A DNA stretch of 64,000 nucleotides. It comes from Bugula neritina (lineage: Eukaryota > Bryozoa > Gymnolaemata > Cheilostomatida > Bugulidae). Position numbers and translations under genes: made by a program. Shown here in pieces: positions 26,801 through 37,420 of the stretch; the first letter of the stretch is position 1, and every line of letters starts with the position of its first letter. A model generated the notes under the pieces. It worked only from the letters and a program-made list of their open reading frames with translations, was not told where the DNA came from and did no database searches. The DNA is taken from assembly GCA_964035545.1 (NCBI GenBank), contig OZ037766.1, forward strand, positions 3,945,722 through 4,009,721. The letters run 5' to 3'.

Positions 26801-29732
26801 TGCTACTAAAACAGCACAAGTGGGACAGAAGCTGACTGCATGGCTCTTATCAACTGATTTGAGAGTTGCAGGTGTCTAATCAGGTTTGATTGTATATATA
26901 ATGTTTCAATCTTCTTATTACTGCCATCATCCTATAACACACTGCAGTAAGTTTAATTAAAATGATGGCTTTAATATACCCGTTACATTTAATCAATATA
27001 AAAATATTTCGACTTGCATTTGTATTTGTAATAAACCATAGTATATTTTTACAATAAGAAAATAATAATTTTTACCTTGCTAAAGAACAGTATAGAGAAC
27101 ATGTAGTTATTCTAGTATAGAATTTAGTTCTGTCGTCTGTCGTAGTGAAAGTTTTAAAAACTTAATTTTTTTAACAACTGCATTTTGTTTAAATGTAAAA
27201 TGTGTTGAGCTGTTTCTTTCAACTTTTGATGTCTGTCTATACTGGTAGAATATGCAGGTTTCTGATTAGTTGGTGAAGTTTCTGGTAACTCAGTTACTTT
27301 AAGGAAGTTTGAGTATCAGGATGTCTGTCAGGATGTCTATCTGTTGCTCTATGTCAGCCGACTCTGTTGAAGATGTTCTCTGTTCGCTTCGTTCTTCACA
27401 TGTTTCATTAAAACCACTGCTTTTGTGCATTTTACAATATAACTCAAATGAAAGGTCACCAAAATATATACTAATGCATCATGAAATATTACTGTCTTAA
27501 TTATGGCATATAAGTATAAGAAAGTCAAATTACAGCCATAGTTGGGTTGGTAATATTAGCAATTGCAAGTACATGGAAAACTTGTGTTGACTTGTTTAGT
27601 GTTTCTCCAAAGTTTGCAATGTAATTGTAAGTGCTCTACTGCCAATGTGAATTCTGTTTATGTACTGGTATTGAAACATTTCTCTCTGTATTAGTATAAT
27701 ATATTACTCAGCTGATCTGGTTAACTGTGTACCCAATGTTATCTGGCAACTGAGTCTACAGTAAACTCGTTACCTAGGAGTTAAATTAACAAAGTAAATA
27801 ACAAATAAGAAGTAGTTTAAAACAGCATTCATCCAACAAACCAATTTGCAGTAATTATCAAGTGAACAGATGCTTGTTGAAATAATAGTTTCAAATATGT
27901 TTATAAACTCGAAGGGTGATGCTACTCACTAGCAGTATCAGGGTGCAGTCATGTCACAGTGCTTTTTTGAAGCAGTTTTTTATTTTTCTCTTGATTTCTT
28001 TCTACTGATACAAAATCTTTATAATCTAAACAAAAGTATAGTTAAATCTTATCTTCATATATTACTGAAAATGGTAGGATTGTGGTGCTTTTACCAGGCA
28101 GCCTAATATGCAGCCAATTTTTTTTGTATTTTCATTCAACGAGTGTTTGTATGTTGCCAGCCAAAAGATAATGGTTTACTAGACATAACGCCTGCAAACT
28201 AATTTTATATACTGCAACTTTTAAATAATGGTGCTAAGTAACACACCTGCAAAATCTCGCTAGTTGTTTTTTTCATGTATCTCACTTCATTCAAGGAAAT
28301 GAAGAAACAGCTACCTCTTTTCTTCTCTCTGCATTGAAAATATAATAGCTAATGCAGTTAGTACTCAGGCTTAAAATATTTTAATGTAGTTGTTTCATAA
28401 ACCCTGAACTTACAAATGTGCTATAATTTGTTTATATGTTGAGCATGTAGTACTAGTACAGATACTATAAGTTTGCCAACACCTACTGCCTCTTTTGTAT
28501 CTTCAATGGTGCAGCAGATGCGTTTCTGTTCTCATTCAGGGTGAAACTTAGTGGTCTGTTGTGACCAAACTTTCTTTTAGTTACAAATACATTATTGAAA
28601 ATTTATCGATCTGTGCTGTACTTATCTACTAGGGTATAACACAACTTCTGCTTTTTATTAAGATGGCTATAATTTTTCATCAAATAATTTCTTGATTACT
28701 TTCTGCTTTGACAACAACTTTTTGCTGATAGCTTGTTCGCTACATCACTATTATAATTTAAATTACATTTTGTTTGTAATTGTTAGGAGGTCGTGTTGGG
28801 TAACTGTCAGAATGAAGTTAACATAGTATTTTGAAGTTGTCTTACTCTATTATTTTATCCATAGCTACCCATAATCCATTTCAAGATTTCTGTTTTTTCC
28901 GGTACATTTTCCCCTCGTGGCGTTCAACCTAGACTAAAAGAAACAAATCGCACCGGCATCTTCAACAATAAATTTACATTTAATATAATATTATATATGC
29001 ATAAGTGTGAACGCCAACGCAAGACTGGACCGGTTAGTAATTAAGTCTTGTAGTTGAAGATATGCTGTGCCAATACGAATATACTTTTAATTTAAAAAAA
29101 AATCATTTTGAAAATGAATCATCATCAATTCATCATGAGTCATGAGATTCAGATTGAGATGAGCTTGAATGAGTTTAACACCATCACCATGAGTATGAGT
29201 CTATGATTATGTCTAAGTTAGTTACTAAGAGTAAGTATTAATAATAACTTTATACATAATCTTAACTTGAAGTTAATGATTATAATCATGATGATGATGA
29301 AGGCGAGTAACACTAACAGTCTCAGTGAGTCGGTCTATTGTAGTGAAGTGCACTACCGATTTGCATTTGGGTATTACAATTACTATTAGTATTATAATTA
29401 TTGTGCACTAGTATTTACTGCATATCTACTTGCAAGGTTATGGGAATGACCAAGCTAGTTAAGCGTTTTATTATTAACTGTTGTTGTAGTGGAATTATGG
29501 ACTTTAGGTTTATTCAATTCCCATTGAGTCATTCTACATTCTCATTTCCTAACGCCCAGCTACACCCCACATTAAGATTAACTTTCCATTGTTATACGGA
29601 TTAGACAGAATTAATACCATCACAATAGCCCAGCTGTTTCCTACTGTCTGTAACATGTACTAATTTCGTTACAATTATAATTACATTTTCGCTTTGAAGT
29701 CAGTTCCTATACGTCAAACACCCTGATCCTGC
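23807..29732. other. Intergenic DNA, no supported gene
   Basis: Nearly 6 kb without exon-like frames. It holds an (AAAC)n microsatellite near 26717-26741, an ATGAGT/GATTATG simple-sequence patch at about 29110-29330, and imperfect inverted words near 28918-29066 (GGCGTTCAAC versus GTGAACGCCA; GGCATCTTCAAC versus GTTGAAGATATGC) that could be the ends of a small decayed element. Confidence 0.35.
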
Positions 29733-31147
29733 AGCTTCGCGGCTTTATCCTTATATGGAAATGCAGCCACCCTTGTAAATGCAGTAACCTATCCTGAAGC
29801 AGCTGACGTGGAGCTAACCGGCAAGAAGTATCTTGCTACACCCAACAGCTATCTGAAGTCACTCCTCTGTAAGACCCAGCTTCAGGTAGACGTACCCAGA
29901 ACGAGAGGAATCATCAACAATCTACAAGGTAATTACCATAAAGTATATGCATATAAATCAGTAGTCACCACGTTAGTGTCTCTCTTCACCGACGTGAAAG
30001 TCCGCAATGCTTACATAGAGAACCGGCCTATCACGCGGGGAGAGTGCATCGACATGGTTGCCTCTAAACACTGTGACGGGGCGAGCTTAAGGGCGGAAAT
30101 GGTGTCTTCACTACGCGCAACAAGGTCGAAGCAGAGTACAAGCATTGCTGCAAGAAGCAATTCTTCTCGAAGAATCAGTGTAGCATAGTTAGAGCGACCG
30201 TGTACAAAAGGCATGAGGATAAGGAATTCGAGTCCACTGCAGGTGATGTCCGTCATTGCAAATATGACGAAGGAAGCTGCAGATTGGACGACCGTTCCAT
30301 TCTCATATGGGAGTGGTACACCGAGGAAGGCACCTTCTTCAACAACCACTTCGTCAGTAGTGACCATTCAATGGCCTTGACGTTTGCCCGATATGGAATC
30401 AACTCGACGAAGGACTGCCATGGCAAGAACACGTCGATGTCGGACCAAGGGCTGATGTTAAGGTTCATGACGCCACTCCACAATGTTACCATTCGTAACA
30501 ACGTCACAGCCACATATCAAATTGTAGGCTCGTATGCGTCTACAATAAACGCAGTAGCACAAGCTCTGGCGTTAGAACAAATCACCACTGCACAAAAACT
30601 ATTCTGGACTTCATACTACTATTCGTGTCACAACACTGCCCAAACCATCAACCTCATCACTCTCTTACTTGAACGACATCCCACAACAGCAGCAAGACAC
30701 ATGTTGCAATTGAGTAACGTGGTCGCGAAAGCCGGCCCAGACTACTTAGAAGTGTACCCCTGCACCGAGTTGGAAAGAACTTCTTACCAACTACTGAAAA
30801 TGAAACACAACAACTGCACCAACTACTTGCCGATACAAATATCTATAGCTGGTCTCGAATCCATTGAATATCTGGACCCTGTAGATAACATAATACACCC
30901 TGACTCATACAACGTAGACTGCACCCACAGAGAGGAAGTTCCCGTGAAATTGGACGGTATTATTTACTTATATTCATAGAACGAATCTCTAAAACTGGCC
31001 CCAAACACTACAATTCTATCCTTGCCTAACATCAAATTAGGAGCTACTCCCTTGGAATTACACGAAAACATCTTCAGTCAAGCACATAGACTAAATTGGG
31101 CTGATTTTAGTCATCACCACTCCTTAATACGATTAACTTGTAGATAG
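29733..31147 (+). pseudogene. Endogenous viral-type envelope glycoprotein, broken
   Basis: A long ectodomain-like frame with paired cysteines and several N-glycosylation sequons. The pattern, including a late Cys-rich segment leading to a short conserved block, resembles glycoproteins of chuvirus-like negative-strand viruses, which are also found captured by BEL-type retroelements. It is not functional: the frame shifts once near 30080 (open frame to about 30080, then the next frame from about 30080 onward), and a TAG at 30977-30979 interrupts it before it runs on to about 31147. No membrane anchor follows on this strand. The upstream boundary follows an in-frame stop near 29725. Base composition is richer in GC than the surroundings. 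The family assignment is from memory of pattern only. Confidence 0.5.
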
Positions 31148-31328
31148 AAGCTGTATAATGCAATTTGAGTTAAAGTTAAGTCTAACTAGGTCGATAAAAA
31201 TACTAGATAATTAAAGAAAATAGCTGTGAATATGATATATATACTTAAGATAACAAGTCTAACTAGAATAGTCAGTCACGTTGGGTGTTCAGTCGTTTAT
31301 TATGCAACTGTATAATGGCAAGTCTAGT

Positions 31329-31955
31329 CTATAGTGAAGACTCTTGCCTGGCTTGCTTGGTCCATGAAGGCCAAGCGATGTCATCTGTTTCGGTCATATC
31401 CTCAAGTGCAGGGTATAACCTTGCTGGTGGGGTGTTTGAGTTAATAGTAGAAATGGGGGCTGCACTTTCTACTTGGGAATGAGTGGGGTTTATTAAAGAA
31501 TGCAATTCCGTGGCTGCCGTAGTCTCTTCTGCTGTTGGTTGGTGTGTTCTACTTTGTTCTATGATGTCCACAGCATCTACTACGATTCTGCCACGCCTTT
31601 TGCAGATGCATCTGATGCATAGGTGATAGTATAATTTCTTTGAAATAAAGACGATTGAAGCAATCGTCACGATGAGATTTGCTAGCATGGTCCACAATTC
31701 GTATACTGAGGCTACATGACCTCCGAACAAGAAGGAGAAGTATGAATTACCCAGTATGCCTTCTTGAGTCTCTATTCTATTTTTGTCTAGTGTATAGTGT
31801 GGGGAGCTAACAACTCCGACGGCTTTCAACACCTGTGCTTGGCGGTTGAGTGTTGAAAGGATAGCATTTAATAGGACTAGTTTAAATTGGTGGCTGATTA
31901 GATTTACACTATTTTTACCTTTATTTAAACAAAAAACACAAAACAAACTACTCAA
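31329..31955 (-). pseudogene. Membrane-anchor ORF, possibly the displaced glycoprotein C-terminus
   Basis: A 208-aa frame on the opposite strand to the glycoprotein fragment. It has a glycine-containing segment followed by one strong ~20-residue hydrophobic helix, a Cys/Arg/Lys-rich stop-transfer and an acidic/Thr-rich cytoplasmic-like tail. This is what the glycoprotein at 29733-31147 lacks, so an inversion within one provirus is a plausible explanation. Alternatively it is an unrelated small membrane protein. No upstream ectodomain is attached on this strand. Confidence 0.35.
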
Positions 31956-31966
31956 TTATCTCTCGC

Positions 31967-32061
31967 CCTACGAGCAAGCCTACAACAGCAAAATACGCAA
32001 ACTAACAAGGCTAGGGCCAAGGCCCCTAATATTAGCCCAGCCACTAGGCCAGTGTATTCTA
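31967..32061 (-). pseudogene. Second transmembrane-tail exon-like segment
   Basis: After an acceptor-like TTTATTTTATTTTAG, a short frame encodes a Gly/Ala/Leu membrane helix, a CCC cluster and a basic tail before TGA. It lies immediately upstream of the 208-aa ORF in a different frame. It may be the last exon of an old gene or of the element. Confidence 0.25.
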
Positions 32062-32326
32062 AAATAAAATAAAAAACAATTACATGATTATGTGAGCTAA
32101 GTAGTAGTTAGATTTATTGTTAACATATTAATAACTGGTGTATAGATATACAATAACAAGAATATATATACATGTAATATATACATATAAGTAGTGAACA
32201 AAAATAAAGTAAATGAAAAAGAATATATATATATTATAAGGACGTTAGTAATGTTAGTTATTTGGGGTGGTTCTATACTCCATATATCGACGAGCGCCAT
32301 AGCGACAAGCAAACATTTTTTACTGC

Positions 32327-32522
32327 GACAACTGTCTTAAGTTAAATTGCACCGGAAATAAAATCTTACCTTAATTTGTATCCGTGTGTGACCGCAGAGT
32401 TTGAGGTATGCCCAATCAAAAGTTTTTTGCTGGCAAACAGCACTCTTGAAGTATCGTAGCCGATCTTTTAGTACTAAATTATAACTGCATTACAAGTTTT
32501 AAAATTGAGTAATGTTGTAGCA
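32327..32522. repeat. Diverged interspersed repeat, copy A
   Basis: About 195 bp matching 40784-40979 in the same orientation; shared words include GTTAAATTGCACC/ATTAAATTGCACC and ACAAGTTTTAAAATTGAGTAATG. At the second copy it adjoins a zinc-finger relic, which suggests the repeat is part of a larger family. Confidence 0.75.
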
Positions 32523-32841
32523 AAAAGAATGTAGAAGCCATTTTCACTTTGATTAAATAATATAGAGCGAGAAACTTGTATTTACAGCAGAGAAATTAAA
32601 ATTTGGGTACAACAAACTTATGAAGACACCTAATTTTCTGGTCTCATGAGAAATTCATAAAACTAACAGACCATCTAAGCATGACAATTTTTTTCACTAT
32701 TTTTTCCAATATATATTAAAGGAAATATGATATCTTATAATATAGTACAGGTTTTATGATCTAATTTTTTCCTATTTTAAAGTTGAAATACCTTCATAAC
32801 TTCCTATATTAGTAAAAATGTAATATTCCTATCCCACATTG

Positions 32842-33335
32842 TTATAGTAAAAATTGTAAATTTACTGGTTTTGCTGCTCCCAGTGTGATGGGTATTGTTT
32901 TGGGTGAACATGAGGGCGCTGCAGTCGATTGCCACTGTGTAAAAAAGTTATAGCTATCATTGGTTGTTTGCATTGATGCTCGTTGTTCCTCACATTGTAA
33001 ACATGACCAAATCAGTTCTTTATCATTTTTTAATGTCTGCCTACTGATTTCTAGCTGTTTTAAAATCTGATCAAAATGTACCACCATTTTTTGAGGTCCT
33101 CAATTTTTTCATGTAGGTCTAAGATGAACATTAAGCCCCCAGTAAGATTTTCTCGCAGTGAAGCCCATTTTTCTCCCTAAGGAGAGTGGCTGGCGATGCA
33201 TTTCTTGGTTATTTTGCAGAAACCCAATTTTTGCCTATTGCAAGGAAATGTCCTTCGGCATTCAGGGTACTCCTTGTCTCTCTTTGAGCCACAGTTAGCC
33301 TGGTTTCCGTATCAATGTAAAACAATGAGCTTGTC
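32842..33335 (-). pseudogene. Decayed ORF fragments of an unrecognised cassette (part 1)
   Basis: Several coding-like stretches follow one another in different minus frames. One near 33330-33215 contains TETRLTVAQRETRSTLNAEG. One near 33150-33095 contains GLMFILDLHEKIEDL. An 81-aa frame (33087-32842) contains KQLEISRQTLKNDKELIWSC. The middle and last appear to be one frame broken at an A-run near 33090. The family is not recognised. Related words recur near 36400-36500, so it belongs to a repeated element. Confidence 0.35.
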
Positions 33336-33441
33336 ATAATGTGAGAGTGGCATGCAAACTAAAACTGATTGCAATGATGCAATAAACACATATGTAAAAT
33401 ACGCTGGCTAAATGCTGGTTCAAAAGAAAACTACTATTTTT

Positions 33442-33688
33442 TTACCAACTATCTTGTGCGTCTAAAAGATTAGTGAGCATTTTTTCAGCTTTTTTTCTGT
33501 TAATAGCATTCTTGACATTATGTAGTGGCTCAATCAAAGCTGTTACATACTGAGATATATTTACTTGATTCTTCTCTTCTGCTGTGCAACTTATTGCTGG
33601 AGGCCTTTTAATGTCCATCTGTGTTCACATACACTCACCTTTCACTGCCATGTCTGGATCTGGTGGTGGTACTGGAAGCTTTTTAACG
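33442..33688 (-). pseudogene. Decayed ORF of the unrecognised cassette (part 2)
   Basis: A continuous frame starts after an acceptor-like AACCAG and encodes a Pro-rich lead (KKLPVPPPDPDMAVKG). It is interrupted by one TGA near 33624 and continues with a charged helical segment (NVKNAINRKKAEKMLTNLL) to TAA. A further exon-like stretch, 33822-about 33890 (KMKTTENYRVSDLK), ends in a GT donor upstream and may join it. Function unknown. Confidence 0.35.
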
Positions 33689-34152
33689 CTGGTTAATGAA
33701 ATAAAAAATGTTTTATTTAATAATACTAATTTATGTATGGCCCTGAGCCTCTATTGTATAACTCTCCTACTACAGCAACTCATATGATACTCGGAACAAA
33801 TAGTTAGCTATCCTTGCCTACCTTTGAGATCAGATACTCTATAGTTTTCCGTAGTTTTCATTTTGAACTCCTCATATGCATGGGAACATTTTAAAAATCA
33901 GGAGCCTTAGACATATTTTAATTAATGTTTTTTTACACAGTAACATGCCATTATGACTAAAAGTTAAGGCTGCAATGCTAGGCTTTTGCATGATATAAGT
34001 GGTCTACCGTCTCAACAAGGCAGCCATCATCTTTAGTCAAGCATGTGTATTTTCTTTTATTCTACAGTTTATACATTGAAGTCATTACAAATATTATATA
34101 GACTATGTTTTATTGCACATAAAATTTTGAGCAAATTGTTGAAGATAAACTA

Positions 34153-34240
34153 CAGTATGTTTTAAGATCATAAGACTTTTTTTCTTTCCAGTTGTGGAAC
34201 TTCTACGTAATGGACACATTTGTGATCTATGAATCCATTT
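34153..34240 (-). repeat. 88-bp direct repeat, copy 1
   Basis: Nearly identical (about two mismatches) and in the same orientation as 35689-35776. That second copy contains the N-terminal codons of the 181-aa ORF, so here only a truncated repeat of the ORF start is present. Confidence 0.9.
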
Positions 34241-34363
34241 GAGATCTTCCGTGGGCTTTCACCAGCCTTTCTTTTATAGTCCTAAATATAAGGTTAGACT
34301 AATGAGGAATTGAAAAATTGTCAATGGATTTAATGATATGACTCTTTGGTAGATTTTACTAAC

Positions 34364-34701
34364 CTCGGGGGTTTCGTCTCCATCACTCTGTGTGGGATCA
34401 ACAACAACCTCCTCCTCTTGGCTGCCAAAATTTGCAGGGTTGCTGCTAATAGATGAGATATCATCTAGGTAGGGGTTAGGATGACGGTATGTATCTAGGA
34501 TTGGCCTAATAACATAAAAAGGTAAAAGGTAAAAATATATAAAAGCATACAAATACTATTACAGTGCAAACATTATTATTATTATTGCATAAGTACATAC
34601 CTGTCATCTAAAAATGATTCAACCCCTGGTAGAGTGTCCTGTCCTTCATCTTCACTGCTGCAATCAGAGTGGGCTGCTTCTAAGTCTAAGAATTGAGCCA
34701 T
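34364..34701 (-). CDS. Acidic two-exon N-terminal fragment, unrecognised
   Basis: An ATG at 34701 opens a 101-nt exon (to 34601, donor GTATGT) joining in phase to 34505-34364 (donor GTTAGT). The product is strongly acidic, with SDCSSEDEGQDTLPG and FLDD motifs and an EEEVVVD patch. Acidic Ser/Glu/Asp leaders followed by an FLDD/FIDD-type motif occur at the N-termini of replication initiators of small DNA viruses and of some transposases, but no catalytic domain follows, so the comparison is only suggestive. The start overlaps the end of the neighbouring 178-aa ORF, as in compact viral genomes. Confidence 0.35.
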
Positions 34702-35222
34702 TTTGGTCTTGGTTGAAGTAAGCAGCAATGTTTGAAGATTCTAAAATTTGAAATAAGCGCGTCGTTTGAGTCGGTAAAGTGCGCATGTGTAGCTTGCGGG
34801 GCAGGCGCACACACACTGGATGTGCATAAATAGCCATGATAGCCATAACTGGCAAGACTCCTAGACAATACCTCAGCTTGAACTTGTCTCAGGTTTTTAT
34901 CAATATCCTCCACTAAAACCTGTAGACCAGGGCCTGCAAAGTATCTTAGGTCATGATAGAATTTCTGGTTAAATGCCACGTGAGTAATATTAGATAAATG
35001 CTGTCTCATGTCAGGCGTCATATCTAAAGCCACCCATAGTGCAGTAGCCAGCTTATCCACCCAGCTATCTTCATGTGGTTTAAATGGGCCAACACCAACT
35101 ATAGAACTAGCTAAATCCCAAATGTTGTCTACTGTGTTAGGTTCAACATTTAACCATCTATAGTCCCTTCCTGTAGGTTTAACATCTAGCCAATATGGTA
35201 GTGCATCTTTCAAAAGCAACAT
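34686..35222 (-). CDS. Unrecognised 178-aa ORF (cassette ORF b)
   Basis: Intact frame of 178 aa. Its ATG lies 13 nt inside the end of the 181-aa ORF upstream, so the two either overlap as separate genes or are one gene split by a frameshift. It contains WLDV/WLNV repeats, a WDLASSIVG helix and an amphipathic C-terminal half (GLQVLVEDIDKNLRQVQAEV), with no cysteine-metal or catalytic motif. Coding character is supported by length and composition. Function unknown. Confidence 0.4.
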   Translation of the reverse strand: MLLLKDALPYWLDVKPTGRDYRWLNVEPNTVDNIWDLASSIVGVGPFKPHEDSWVDKLATALWVALDMTPDMRQHLSNITHVAFNQKFYHDLRYFAGPGLQVLVEDIDKNLRQVQAEVLSRSLASYGYHGYLCTSSVCAPAPQATHAHFTDSNDALISNFRIFKHCCLLQPRPKWLNS

Positions 35223-35755
35223 AAATCCAAAACGGCTTGCTTAATAGCACCAGCAATGAAGGGTGTAATACCCTGATTTAAAAGAAAATACTCAACCCAA
35301 TCAAGAAAGTGGTGTGGGAGACCCTTAACTGTAATGTCACCCCTCAACCAAGACATAAACATAGCTACAGATGATTGGTTCAAAAACTTTTTAGGATTAA
35401 ACCATGAGGTTTTTAGTTTGTTTAACAAAGCATCCAGTAGCTTTGTCTTACCATTGCCTAGTGGCTTTTGGGAACCGCCACTGAAATCATCCTCAGTACC
35501 AAAATATTTTTGAACCTTAGATATTCCCCTCCATCTCTGTTTAGTAGCCTTTGATGCATGTGATGCCAGTATACCTATTGATGTAGCAGCTGCAATAGCC
35601 CCTGCAGTAGTAGCAACCCCTATGACAATGGTTCTAGTGCTTAATGATGTCAGTCTCCTCAATACTAATTGAACAACCCTCCTACCACCAGTATGTTTTA
35701 AAATCATGAGACTTTTTTTCTTTCCAGTTGTGGAACTTCTACGTAATGGACACAT
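35210..35755 (-). CDS. Unrecognised 181-aa ORF with basic head and hydrophobic segment (cassette ORF a)
   Basis: A basic N-terminus (RRSSTTGKKK, then GGRRVVQLVLRRL) is followed by a ~25-residue Gly/Ala/Ile-rich hydrophobic segment and a mixed-charge C-terminus. The plan (basic plus Gly/Ala-rich membrane-active helix) recalls minor capsid proteins of small DNA viruses, but I cannot name a homologue. The 5' codons lie in the 88-bp direct repeat. An in-frame WIHRSQ lead upstream of the ATG suggests the frame may extend further. Confidence 0.4.
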   Translation of the reverse strand: MCPLRRSSTTGKKKSLMILKHTGGRRVVQLVLRRLTSLSTRTIVIGVATTAGAIAAATSIGILASHASKATKQRWRGISKVQKYFGTEDDFSGGSQKPLGNGKTKLLDALLNKLKTSWFNPKKFLNQSSVAMFMSWLRGDITVKGLPHHFLDWVEYFLLNQGITPFIAGAIKQAVLDLCCF

Positions 35756-35776
35756 TTGTGATCTATGAATCCATTT
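35689..35776 (-). repeat. 88-bp direct repeat, copy 2
   Basis: Partner of 34153-34240. The pair brackets about 1.45 kb holding the 178-aa ORF, the acidic ORF and most of the 181-aa ORF. Confidence 0.9.
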
Positions 35777-37420
35777 TTGTATGCACTAAAATGACATAAA
35801 TAGTGAGTTGATACCAGAAAGGTATGTACTTAATGCTGTTGAAAAGGTGTAATAGTATAAAAGATAAAATATAGAACTTTAAGTAACCAAAATATAATGG
35901 TGAAATATGAGTTTATGCTGACCGTTGGTCTCCTTTCTGACACTCAATACTTTATATGTAAAATTATTGACATATTACTGCAGTTGGATTGTATTTCTGT
36001 GGTGTTGGTTATCACAATCAATTTACTATTGCATGTTATTATTATATAAAAACAAAATTTGCTTGGATATGTTTATGAGTATTTTATTATAGGCAATCGA
36101 AAACGCGACTACACTCAACTAACTCAAACTAGAAACTAACTAAATTATGGAAGCTGACCTTTTCGCAGTTAGCCTCTAAACAAAATAATTACTCTAAATT
36201 GTAAAATTCAAAGTGACAGCAAATCTTATTTACTCTAACTTTTACATTTATATAAAAAAAAACTGTAATAGGTAACTAAAAAACATATGAAGAAAAATTC
36301 ATTACGCTACCAGTAAAACGAGCTGCAGCTGTTTAAAAGTGTTAAATCAAGGCTGTTTGGTTGAGTTTTATTCAACATGTAGCATTAAGACCAAGAAAAG
36401 TCGTTTGCATTGCGCTTCTTGGTTATTTTGAAGAAACCCAGTTTTTCAGTATGTCCGAAAATTTCTTTTGAGCCTAATAATTATATGGCGCTAAACCTTT
36501 CAGAGGTGACGTTTGCTGTAACTTTTGAAAAAACTTTGTTTTTATGCCATAATATTTTGAATCAGACTTCGAAGAAAATTGTGTGACTTTAAATATTCTG
36601 CGAACTGTAAATATGTCACTTGATGTTGGTTTCTGGATTTTTATTTGAGTTTCTTAATGTTATCTTTAGAAGTAAGCTTTTTGTTTTGATTGATAGAAAA
36701 ATCTTTTTTACAAAATTCTCCAATTGACTACAAATTGATTTTATTAAAAATTTAAACTAATATTCTCTACCCTTATTCGCAAATGTTTGCTTCAGATTTT
36801 GAGTTTACAGGATAACAATCCTAAAGTTGTAAGTTTCTAATATATCACTCTAGTAGTGCTTGGTTTTTTCAACCTTTGTTTCACATCTGTAGCTCTGAAT
36901 AAGCCCACTTACCAAATTATTGGCAAACTATACATTTAATGATCACCTTCTAAGCTGTTAGCAACACATGCGTGTCCCAGCAGGTCAAATTTTATCCTAT
37001 TGAGAGTCTGATACTAGGTTTGTTATGTCACCATGCTATTGCTTTTCTTTCAAATTACCAGATTTGAAATTTTCATGTTAATCAAATTCCTATTTTATTT
37101 ATAAATCCACTCAAAAAATGTGGCTGAGGTGACTGCTAAAAATCATTGTTCTGTTGGAGTTTTTCTCCAATACTTTCTAATAATAATTAGAAAGTATAAT
37201 TATTGGTCCATGAACTTTCTTTAGCAAGTCTTTTTTAATAAAGGTCACCTATTCTGAATAGGGGTTTGAATGTGGTGTTTCTTCAATGATTTCAATTCTT
37301 ATCTTGGTGAGCTTACTTTTAGCTTAGAACTCATTCACAACCTTCCCTGTTATTTCTTCGGGACTTTTTTCAAAGCAGCTTTTAGTGTCTTAGCATCCCT
37401 GAAGTGCAGTACTAGTTGAC
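35777..37420. other. Decayed repeat DNA, no intact ORF
   Basis: No open frame of note. Near 36400-36440 a stretch (CTTCTTGGTTATTTTG, AAGAAACCCA) repeats sequence at 33205-33230, so a degraded second copy of the cassette region lies here. TTTTTTGTATGCAC occurs at 35774 and again near 37460. Confidence 0.4.

Noticed and set aside
34153-35776. 88-bp direct repeats as LTRs of a retrotransposon
   Set aside because: Too short, without TG/CA ends or internal gag-pol. One copy is coding for the 181-aa ORF.
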